Origin: Palsa-504 sp963844625
GTDB taxonomy: Bacteria > Actinomycetota > Actinomycetes > Streptosporangiales > Streptosporangiaceae
Length of the DNA: 64,000 bases
Assembly (NCBI GenBank): GCA_963844625.1
Contig: CAWJPF010000026.1
Span: 248,001 to 312,000, forward strand
Reading direction: 5' to 3'
Shown here in pieces: positions 58,242 to 64,000 of the stretch (position 1 is its first letter; every line of letters begins with the position of its first letter). Under the pieces are notes generated by a model, which had not been told where the DNA came from, did not search any database, and saw nothing but the letters and a program-made list of their open reading frames with translations. A program made the position numbers and the translations under genes.

Positions 58242-58549
58242 CGTGCGGGCACCCTGCTTGATGACGTGAGTTCCGGGCCGGGAGTCTCGGGCAGTGCGGC
58301 CCCTGCCTTCCTGAAACGCGGCCTCTGCCCTCCTGAAACCCCAAGCGTAGCCCGGCGCTCACCCCGGCGGAAGCGGCACGAAGGATGGCACCGTCACCGG
58401 GCTCGGGCGCACGGTGAGCCTCTGCTCGCAAGTGGGGCGCGGTGGGATTAACCCGATACCGGATTAGCGGGCGAGGGCAGCCGGCCCAGCGCCTTGGATG
58501 AGCGTTCGACGGGATGACGCTAGAGCTGGGCAGAAAGCCCTGTCGTTTC
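58242..58549. other. region upstream of the second MalT-like gene
   Basis: About 300 nt between the regulator start and the tRNA-Tyr relic. It contains the 22-bp tandem repeat at 58296-58339 and no convincing gene. Confidence 0.45.
58296..58339. repeat. 22-bp tandem repeat upstream of the regulator
   Basis: GCGGCCCCTGCCTTCCTGAA plus AC (58296-58317) is repeated as GCGGCCTCTGCCCTCCTGAA plus AC (58318-58339), 20 of 22 identical. It lies 55-98 nt upstream of the regulator's ATG, where tandem activator sites would be expected. MalT-type proteins bind repeated sites, so autoregulation is possible. Confidence 0.6.
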
Positions 58550-58642
58550 CGCAGGTCAGTAGATATGTGGAGGTGCAGGCATGAGCGTACTGTAAAACCG
58601 TCGGCTCAGCCTACGTTGGTTCGAACCCAATACCTGCCACCA
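58550..58642 (+). pseudogene. tRNA-Tyr relic: intact 3' half, degenerate 5' half
   Basis: From 58589 the sequence matches an actinobacterial tRNA-Tyr: anticodon loop CTGTAAA with GTA at 58592-58594, class II variable arm CGGCTCAGCC, T-arm GTTGG-TTCGAAC-CCAAT, acceptor ACCTGCC, A and encoded CCA (58640-58642). The 5' side is degenerate. CGCAGGT (58550-58556) can pair with most of the acceptor, but the D-arm is unrecognisable and the anticodon stem has T-C and A-A mismatches. A conserved block starting exactly in the anticodon loop is what integration into a tRNA gene leaves behind. Confidence 0.75.
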
Positions 58643-58649
58643 CCTGCGA

Positions 58650-58697
58650 AAACGGCCCGCTGGCTGCGGAAACGCGGCCCCAGCGGGCCGTTTCCTT
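58650..58697 (+). terminator. strong rho-independent terminator after the tRNA relic
   Basis: AAACGGCCCGCTGG (58650-58663) and CCAGCGGGCCGTTT (58680-58693) form a perfect 14-bp stem followed by CCTTCTT. It immediately follows the tRNA 3' end, as for a genuine tRNA transcription unit. Confidence 0.88.
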
Positions 58698-58888
58698 CTT
58701 GTCCCGCTGTGTGTCACGGTGTGCCGCTTCAGGTCATTGTGTAGATAGTCGGGTAGCGGCGGCGCATTGCTGCGCCCCCGCCCCATTCACAACCTGGCGT
58801 GCCACTTGTCGCGGGACCGGGCTGAAGCGGCCCGCGTGGCGGGCAGGCTCTGTTTTCAGCGTGCCGTCCTGGCTGCGGCGCGGTCTGG

Positions 58889-59206
58889 GTGACGGCGGTG
58901 GCAGTCAGTGTGCATGAGGCACCGGCCATCTCGCGGGCTGAGACCCAGGCCGCGCGCGAGTGGGCCCACCAGAACAGAATGGAGATAGGCAGCAACGGGC
59001 GCCTCCCAGACCGGATCGTCGCCTCCTGCCGGCTATCCCAAGCCGGCCACGCGAGCATTCTCGGCGACGACAAGCTTCTGGAAGAAAAGCGCGTCCGAGA
59101 GTGGGCGCGGGCGGATAGTCGGCCCCTGGCCGCTCGCGACAGAGTGCCCAGCGGCCAATGGATCGAGTTCGCTGACGACTACCTGGCACAACATGAGCAG
59201 AAATGA
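58889..59206 (+). CDS. small protein with two Lsr2 C-terminal-like DNA-binding motifs
   Basis: 105 aa from the GTG at 58889. A-R-E-W-A-H-Q-N-R-M-E-I-G-S-N-G-R-L-P (about 22-40) and V-R-E-W-A-R-A-D-S-R-P-L-A-A-R-D-R-V-P (about 69-87) both follow the I-R-x-W-A-x-x-x-G-x-x-V-x-x-R-G-R-(I/V)-P pattern of the Lsr2 DNA-binding domain. The N-terminal Lsr2 oligomerisation domain is absent. It could act as a minor-groove AT-DNA binder or modulator of full-length Lsr2. It lies just beyond the tRNA-Tyr relic, where mobile elements often carry such proteins. Confidence 0.6.
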   Translation: MTAVAVSVHEAPAISRAETQAAREWAHQNRMEIGSNGRLPDRIVASCRLSQAGHASILGDDKLLEEKRVREWARADSRPLAARDRVPSGQWIEFADDYLAQHEQK

Positions 59207-59715
59207 CGCGAGGCGTCTGGAGCCTTTAAGGACTGCACTTCTAAGGAGCGTGATCCCTGAAGAGCGCAGCGGTGTCGGCCGGCGGCTCAGACACCGGGGA
59301 GTCCTGTGCTTCTCGCCAGGTACCATATCTCCTCCATCGGGCTGGCGAGCGTTTCGCGCCAGGTCTGCGGACGCCAGTCATTGACGCCCAGTGGCCTTCC
59401 TGCCAGGGCAGGTGGTCCTGGTCGTTGCGGATGTCGTATACGTAGCCGTCCATCAGCAGCCACCGGACTGGCGCGCTGTCGGGGGACAGCAGGGCGGGGC
59501 CGTCGCCGCCGGTGCCGTGAGCCCACGCGGGCACGGCAGGTTCCGGATCGGTGCCCCGGGAGCGGGGGATGACCTGCCGTTTTGCGGGCAACACAAGCGT
59601 CCCGAGCTGGGAAGAGCACCTCAGGCAGCACCGGGACCGGCAAACCGGCACCGACCTGCAGTACCACGACGACGCCGCGGCACTGTCCGACCCTCAGCCG
59701 CAAACCGGCCACTAC
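59207..59715. other. region with possible broken gene on the reverse strand
   Basis: About 500 nt. On the reverse strand, one frame (59241-59651) contains R-W-L-L-M-D-G-Y-V-Y-D-I-R-N-D-Q-D-H-L-P, and another contains G-V-N-D-W-R-P-Q-T-W-R-E-T-L-A-S. Both look protein-like and are adjacent, suggesting one frameshifted gene. No family is recognised. Confidence 0.35.
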
Positions 59716-60090
59716 CTAGCCACCGACGTCCACGAGTAAGCGGTCTTTCCCCTGCCCGAACAGGTCGCGCCAGTCTTCCTCCGAGATGTGGACGTCGTAC
59801 TTGCTGGCCGCTGCCCGTATCCGCTGCCACGCTTGGTCCCGCTCCTGGTCGGTAACTCCTTCCACCTGGTCGAACCGCGCAATCGCGTTCCGCACGTGCG
59901 CCGCATCGCTGAGGGGTTCTTTGCGTTCGGAGGGGAAGGCGAACTCCGCGTCAGCCAGGCGATCCTTTTCTGCGGTGCTCATGCCCTCCGAGCTGCTCGG
60001 GATCTGCTCTCCGTGAGCACGCTCGCTCTGAACCTCACGGGCCTTTTCGATGTTGCGTCGTGCAGCCTCTTTTTGCTTCTCCGTTGACAT
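59716..60090 (-). CDS. DUF6582-like small protein
   Basis: 124 aa from the ATG at 60090, with GGAGG upstream. A charged N-terminal helix (S-T-E-K-Q-K-E-A-A-R-R-N-I-E-K-A) is followed by a conserved block: D-A-E-F-A-F-P-S-E-R-K-E-P-L-S-D-A-A-H-V then R-N-A-I-A-R-F-D-Q-V, and a C-terminal A-W-Q-R-I-R-A-A-A-S-K-Y. The pattern is that of proteins found in phage and accessory DNA of actinobacteria. No enzymatic motif; function unknown. Confidence 0.75.
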   Translation of the reverse strand: MSTEKQKEAARRNIEKAREVQSERAHGEQIPSSSEGMSTAEKDRLADAEFAFPSERKEPLSDAAHVRNAIARFDQVEGVTDQERDQAWQRIRAAASKYDVHISEEDWRDLFGQGKDRLLVDVGG

Positions 60091-60296
60091 GGTCCGAACC
60101 TCCGTTGAAGGCACCTAATCCTCATTATGCAGGGTCGCTACCAGCCCACGACCCCCGGCTGACAGCCATGCCCGGACCCTGCTGGCTGGTAGCCGAATTG
60201 GCCGCCTGCGGGGATGAGGAACGGACGTGACTGCGCCATCGTGGTCGTCATCGGGGCCCGGGCGGCGCGAGAGCGCTGTCGCCCAGGGCTCCGGCC

Positions 60297-61154
60297 ATGA
60301 TCTCGCCACCTGATCCGCCCGTCCTCGTTCGGCCTGAGTTTGCCGGGCCGTCTGGACCGCCAAGGAACACGGGAAAAGATGACTTCACAGACCTATCCCG
60401 GTGGCAGTTCGCTACCACGGCGGCGTTCCACATGACCTTCCCGGCGCTGTCGGTCGGTCTGGCGATTTTCGTGGCCATCTGCTACGGCGCTTACTACAAG
60501 ACCGGTAATCCGGTGTACCTGCAGATGTTCCGGTTCTGGCGCAGCATCTTCGCCATCGGCTTCGCGCTCGGGATCGTTTCCGGCATCGTGCTGACCTTCG
60601 AGCTCGGCCTCAACTGGGGTAATTACGCCCGGGCCGTCGGCCCGATCCTGGGGCCGATGATCTGCATGGAGGCGCTGACCGCCTTCTTCCTCGAGGCCGG
60701 CTTCTTCGGCATCCTGGTCTGGGGGGAGGGCCGGGTCAGCAAGCGGGTGACGATGGTCGCCACCTGCATGGTGGCCCTCGGGGCGCTGCTCTCGACGGCC
60801 TGGATCCTCGACGCGAACTCCTGGATGCAGACCCCGGCTGGCTACCGCGAGGTCAGCGGCCAGTTCCAGCCGGTCAACTGGCTCCACGCGATCTTCAACC
60901 CGGCCTTCAACTGGCGCTTCCCGCACATGGTCCTCGCAGTCTTGGTCGCAGCGGCGTGGTTCATCGCGGCCATCGGTGCCTACTACCTGCTGCGGCGCCG
61001 GGCCCTTCCCCTCGCCAGGAAGACGATGTCCATGGCCCTGGTAGCGGCGGCGATACTGCTGCCCATCCGGCCTTGTCCTGACGGTCGGCCCGGCAGCCGA
61101 CGGCATCATCTTGAGCTCGCGCCGCAGGCTTCTACGCCAGCTGAAAGCCTGTGA
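60297..61154 (+). pseudogene. cydA: cytochrome bd ubiquinol oxidase subunit I, truncated
   Basis: The first ~250 residues are a good CydA: F-A-T-T-A-A-F-H-M-T-F-P-A-L-S-V-G-L with the heme-ligand His, then F-R-F-W-R-S-I-F-A-I-G-F-A-L-G-I-V and W-I-L-D-A-N-S-W-M-Q-T-P. Five or six membrane helices are visible. Similarity stops at about 61062, near V-A-A-A-I-L-L-P-I. The Q-loop and C-terminal helices are gone, and about 30 unrelated residues run to the stop. No cydB follows. The N-terminal ~30 residues are longer than usual. The product would be non-functional. Confidence 0.87.
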
Positions 61155-61260
61155 CGCCGACGGCGCGGCCCGGGAGATGGAGCATCACCTCAAGGGCCTG
61201 TACTACATGGGCCGCCTGGCCGGCGGAGCCAGCTCCGCCAGGATCACCCGGGCCAGTTAG
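61078..61260 (+). pseudogene. C-terminal tail of a GntR/FCD-family regulator
   Basis: In a different frame from cydA the sequence encodes S-S-R-R-R-L-L-R-Q-L-K-A-C-D-A-D-G-A-A-R, then E-M-E-H-H-L-K-G-L-Y-Y-M and a TAG at 61258. This is the last helix pair of an FCD ligand domain. The HTH and most of the FCD are missing, and the fragment joins directly to the truncated cydA. Confidence 0.72.
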
Positions 61261-61281
61261 AGATCCAGTTTTGCGCTGGGC

Positions 61282-61854
61282 TTATTCGGCCTCGGCTGGG
61301 GCACCAATCACCCGCGTGTGGACGCCGCACACCTCGGTCAGAGCGTCAAGATGGTGGGCGCAACTCACCGGCCGTGCCGGGTAGGCGCACAGCAGTGAGA
61401 ACGGGTACTGGCCGCCCAGCTCATTCCACATGGCCTCGACCTCGATGGCGGCATCGGTCAGGCCAGCATCCCAGAGCAGCGAGACCATCTCGCCGAAGAC
61501 GCGAACCGGCCGCCCGGCCTTGGCCGCCTGCCGGAGCAGGGGGCTGATCGCCTGCCAGAAACCACCGGGATCGGGCCAGTCGGCGACCATGAAGCCGCGC
61601 ATCGTCTCGCGTGCGTCGGGCGCAAGGTAGACGCCGCGTGCGCGGGCTGCGGCCACATCGACGCCGGCGGCGGCAAGGTGTCTATCGAAGGACCGGCGGT
61701 GATCTGGCGTGGCGACCACGATCGCCACGCCGCCGTCTTGGACGGCGGGGAGAAGGTACTCGCTCACCCGCTCGGTGAGTTCCTGCTCGTCCCGGTAGAA
61801 CAGGACAACGTGGTCGCGGTCCCCGGCATTGAGGACCTCGGTCCCGGTGGCCAC
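61282..61854 (-). CDS. MEDS-domain sensory protein
   Basis: 190 aa from the GTG at 61854. The MEDS (DcmR-like sensory) pattern is visible: D-H-V-V-L-F-Y-R-D-E-Q-E-L, V-A-I-V-V-A-T-P-D-H-R and the later R-V-F-G-E-M-V-S-L-L-W, ending L-L-C-A-Y-P. Such domains occur in actinobacterial histidine kinases and anti-sigma-factor networks; here it stands alone without kinase or output domain. Convergent with the cydA/GntR relic. Confidence 0.82.
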   Translation of the reverse strand: MATGTEVLNAGDRDHVVLFYRDEQELTERVSEYLLPAVQDGGVAIVVATPDHRRSFDRHLAAAGVDVAAARARGVYLAPDARETMRGFMVADWPDPGGFWQAISPLLRQAAKAGRPVRVFGEMVSLLWDAGLTDAAIEVEAMWNELGGQYPFSLLCAYPARPVSCAHHLDALTEVCGVHTRVIGAPAEAE

Positions 61855-62073
61855 GGCGTCTCCTGTCCAGGCTCGGTCAGAATCCAGCCTTCATCGTACG
61901 CGGCCAGCTGCGATGGTGAGCGGATGGACCGTCACCTTGACATGCAGTAACATCGCCGCACCGGTTGAGAAGCCAGCCGGCCCGGCCGTTCCGGGCTGCT
62001 GCCTGCTTTCCATCTCACGCAGACCGCCTGGTATTGCGGGACGGCTCCCTTATCGTCGATGGAAGGTTGGCAG

Positions 62074-62535
62074 ATGCCTGAGGTCAGCTATCCCCTCGAT
62101 CAAGCCGGGCTCCAGGTCATCGACGTGCTGCTGGTCGAGGACGATCCGGGGGACGTGCTGATGACCAGGGAAGCCTTCGAGCTGTCCCCGGTACCCAGCA
62201 CGCTGCACGTGGTGGGCGACGGCGAGCAGGCGATGCGCTTCCTCCGCCGGACCGGCGAGTTCACCGGCGCGCCCCGGCCCGGCCTGATCCTGCTCGATCT
62301 CAACCTGCCGCGCCGCAACGGCCTGGAGGTGCTGGCCGAGCTGAAAACCGATCACGACCTGCTGACGATCCCCGTGGTGATGTTGACCACCTCCCAGGCG
62401 CAGGCGGACATTCTGGCTAGCTATCAGTTGCACGCCAACGCCTACATCACCAAGCCGGTGAGCTTCGACCTGTTCACTGAAGCGATCCGGCAGGTTGATG
62501 ACTTCTTCCTCACCCTCGTGAAGCTCCCGGACTGA
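62074..62535 (+). CDS. single-domain response regulator
   Basis: 153 aa from the ATG at 62074, with GGAAGG 8 nt upstream. The receiver domain is complete: acidic pair V-E-D-D-P-G-D-V, phospho-acceptor Asp in L-I-L-L-D-L-N-L-P-R, T in V-M-L-T-T-S and Lys in Y-I-T-K-P-V. There is no output domain. The P-R-R-N-G-L-E-V-L motif is that of the Rcp1-like receivers that partner phytochrome-type kinases. The kinase is not in the window. Confidence 0.92.
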   Translation: MPEVSYPLDQAGLQVIDVLLVEDDPGDVLMTREAFELSPVPSTLHVVGDGEQAMRFLRRTGEFTGAPRPGLILLDLNLPRRNGLEVLAELKTDHDLLTIPVVMLTTSQAQADILASYQLHANAYITKPVSFDLFTEAIRQVDDFFLTLVKLPD

Positions 62536-62652
62536 GGATTGGGTGCTCTGCGTGCGGGTAAACGAAGGGCCGGCGCTGCCGCAAAGGGGTTAGGCCGGAA
62601 AGTTCCTGGGCCACCTGGCCGGCAGTGAGCTATCCGGTAACTGACCGCTGGC

Positions 62653-62805
62653 CTACCTTCCGGCCTCCGGCCTGGGGCCCACGTTCAGCAGCCGCTGTTC
62701 GAGGTCAGCCCATGTCCTGCTCCACTCCGCGAGCGGGCCGAGGATCTGCTCCATCACCGCGAGCTGCTCGTCGAACGAGGACAGCTGGGCCTTCAGCGTC
62801 TCTAT
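62653..62805 (-). pseudogene. C-terminal helical fragment of an unidentified protein
   Basis: The reverse strand encodes L-K-A-Q-L-S-S-F-D-E-Q-L-A-V-M-E-Q-I-L-G then P-L-A-E-W-S-R-T-W-A-D-L-E-Q. This is a strongly amphipathic helix with good composition, ending at a TAG (62653). Upstream on that strand the sequence becomes the OsmC fusion's opposite strand, so only the tail survives. Family not identified. Confidence 0.45.
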
Positions 62806-62829
62806 GCTGCGTCGCCGGACGACGAGGTC

Positions 62830-63477
62830 GTGAGCATCGGCAATGCCCGGGTCATCTTCGACGCGGCGTGCCACCCTAAGTCCTTCATCAGCCTGGACGG
62901 CGCGGATCATGTGCTGACCCGCCCCGCCGACGCCGCCTATGCGGCCAGCGTCATGGCCGCGTGGGCGGCGCGCTACCTGCCCGCACCTGAAGACCCGGAC
63001 AGCGCGACACCGCCAGCCAGGCCTGCCCCCGGTGATGTTGTGGTCGTGACCGAGTCGGGTGCGCGCCCGTACGGCCAGCGCATTACCGCCGGCGGCCATC
63101 AGCTGATCGCCGACGAGCCGGCCGCCGCCGGCGGTGCCGACAGTGGCCCTACCCCCTACGACCTGCTCCTAGCCGGGCTTGGCGCCTGCACCGCGATCAC
63201 GGTACGCATGTACGCCGACCGCAAGGGCTGGCCGCTGCGCCAGACCACTGTGCGGCTGCGTCATCGGCGTATCCACGCCAGGGACTGCGCGAGCTGCGAA
63301 ACCAGGACCGGCCAGCTGGACCAGATTGACCGCGAGCTGCAGTTCGAGGGTGAGCTCACCGACGAGCAGCGCGCCCGGCTTCTGGACATAGCCGAACGTT
63401 GCCCGGTTCATCGCACGCTGCATTCCGAGGCGCTCGTCTCAACAACCGAGACCGTCCCGGACGAACCGGGCGGCTAA
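62830..63477 (+). CDS. OsmC-family peroxidase with truncated alpha/beta-hydrolase N-terminus
   Basis: 215 aa from a GTG at 62830. The full-length family is a hydrolase-OsmC fusion of about 400 aa. Here only the last ~60 residues of the hydrolase remain (A-S-P-D-D-E-V-V-S-I-G-N-A-R upstream of the start, then S-L-D-G-A-D-H-V-L with the catalytic His). The OsmC half is complete, with both redox Cys in L-G-A-C-T-A-I-T-V and E-R-C-P-V-H-R-T. It could still reduce organic hydroperoxides if expressed. The front was replaced by an unrelated reverse-strand fragment. Confidence 0.82.
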   Translation: MSIGNARVIFDAACHPKSFISLDGADHVLTRPADAAYAASVMAAWAARYLPAPEDPDSATPPARPAPGDVVVVTESGARPYGQRITAGGHQLIADEPAAAGGADSGPTPYDLLLAGLGACTAITVRMYADRKGWPLRQTTVRLRHRRIHARDCASCETRTGQLDQIDRELQFEGELTDEQRARLLDIAERCPVHRTLHSEALVSTTETVPDEPGG

Positions 63478-63879
63478 CGACCCGGAGAATCAGCATCAGA
63501 AAGCGGCCCGCCCTGTTCTTACCGTCCCCGCGTCGGCTGGCCACGCGCCCGCAATCGGGGCGACCTGCCTCGTACGAGAACGGACCGACGGACAGCGACG
63601 TGCGACGAGGAGCCAATTGCCCGCATCGCCGGTGACCGTTCGAGAGGATAAAAATCCCTTTTTTCACTAAACGGGCCGTATTCCTGTTTTTTCGCCAAAC
63701 GGGCCGTGGCGGGTGGCTGAGCCCTGGTGCACCCTGAGATTCCCAGCGTCGCCACCTCCTGGCCATAGGGGCCTTTGGTTCCGTGGCTAGGAGGCTGAGG
63801 GGTGGAAATCAGTGAGGCGTCGCCCTATCGCCGGGCTTCCTGCGTCCTTGACGCAGGTACTGCCTGGTAGGAGGTAGCC
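63478..63879. other. intergenic region before ccr
   Basis: About 400 nt. It contains two tandem copies of the dispersed motif (63656-63706) and, from 63780, presumably the ccr leader. CTGCGTCCTTGACGCAG (63840-63856) is a small hairpin 24 nt upstream of the ccr start. No gene is seen. Confidence 0.5.
63656..63706 (+). repeat. dispersed motif, two tandem copies
   Basis: CCCTTTTTTCACTAAACGGG and GTTTTTTCGCCAAACGGGCC are two variants of the T-tract plus GCC(G/A)AACGGGCC motif, 29 bp apart, in the gap between the OsmC and ccr genes. Confidence 0.6.
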
Positions 63880-64000
63880 GTGAAAGAGATCCTCGAGACG
63901 ATCCTGGACCCCGGCAGCCAGCCTGCTGATTTCGCCGCGTTGCCGCTGCCGGAGGCCTACCGGGCAGTTACCTTGCATCGGGACGAGGAGCGCATGTTCG
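63880..64000 (+). CDS. ccrA: crotonyl-CoA carboxylase/reductase, first ~40 codons (partial)
   Basis: GTG at 63880 with a good GGAGG upstream (63870-63874). The peptide V-K-E-I-L-E-T-I-L-D, then D-F-A-A-L-P-L-P-E-A-Y-R-A-V-T and H-R-D-E-E-R-M-F, matches the N-terminus of actinobacterial Ccr. That enzyme converts crotonyl-CoA and CO2 to ethylmalonyl-CoA using NADPH, the key step of the ethylmalonyl-CoA pathway and a source of polyketide extender units. The gene runs off the window. Confidence 0.85.
   Translation, partial: MKEILETILDPGSQPADFAALPLPEAYRAVTLHRDEERMF

Noticed and set aside
58500..63500. Intact prophage or integrative conjugative element
   Set aside because: No integrase, excisionase, replication, FtsK-like transfer or phage structural genes are visible; only a scar-like tRNA relic and eroded genes.

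Overview
The window is about 70% GC with actinobacterial codon use, many GTG/TTG starts and a typical actinomycete housekeeping order. Blocks include holA-rpsT-lepA-hemW, hrcA-dnaJ-rsmE, phoH-ybeY-corC-era, leuA-recO-uppS-glyS, and ppdK-dgt-dnaG-rpoD. A two-subdomain DnaJ under a CIRCE operator, an HrdB-like sigma factor, DUF3097, DUF1707 proteins, a SigE-family ECF sigma factor and the start of a crotonyl-CoA carboxylase/reductase point to the Actinomycetota, most likely a Streptosporangiales-like soil actinomycete. The exact genus cannot be read from the sequence.

Layout. 0-44 kb is mostly core genome. It holds a partial XRE regulator, hflX, hutI, DNA polymerase III delta, S20 and lepA. Two DUF1707 membrane proteins, hemW, a DUF4870 protein and DUF3097 follow, then the CIRCE-controlled hrcA-dnaJ-rsmE operon. 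Next come a SigE-type sigma factor translationally coupled to a mucin-like membrane protein with 39-bp internal repeats, and a HIT hydrolase. phoH carries an intein whose frame is broken, and ybeY, a CorC/HlyC protein, a deaminase-like protein and era follow it. After that are a zinc-ribbon/TerB protein, a GNAT enzyme, leuA, recO, uppS, glyS, ppdK, dgt, an FAD reductase, an AbiEi/DUF559-like protein, a HAD phosphatase, dnaG, rpoD and tRNA-Asn. Short dispersed repeats and G/C hairpins sit between, and sometimes inside, these genes.

44-64 kb is accessory and visibly eroded. A divergent TetR/SDR pair with tandem palindromic operators heads a small redox cassette (two thioredoxin-fold peroxiredoxin-like proteins and a DUF1684 protein). 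Two large MalT-type LuxR regulators in inverted orientation (48.5 and 58.2 kb) flank a secreted protein of unknown function, a frameshifted DUF427 gene, a lactonase-like fragment and a small conserved protein. Relics of a second DUF427 gene and a second copy of the small protein lie in the same interval, so this segment has been duplicated and is decaying. Next to it lie the 3' half of a tRNA-Tyr followed by a strong terminator (a candidate integration scar), an Lsr2-domain-only protein, a DUF6582 protein, a truncated cydA joined to a GntR tail, a MEDS-domain protein, a response regulator and a truncated hydrolase-OsmC fusion. The window ends in the first codons of ccr.

No complete defence island, CRISPR array, integrase or biosynthetic cluster is visible. 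The most unusual items are: the PhoH intein with a one-base frameshift; a duplicated leader able to form alternative hairpins upstream of the small protein; the tRNA-Tyr relic; a dispersed GCCGAACGGGCC motif that also lies inside dnaG; an 80-bp inverted-repeat element present twice; and the sigma factor with its repeat-bearing membrane partner. Three reading-frame breaks (phoH intein, MalT-like regulator, DUF427) each fit one extra base, so sequencing error must be excluded before biological meaning is assigned.
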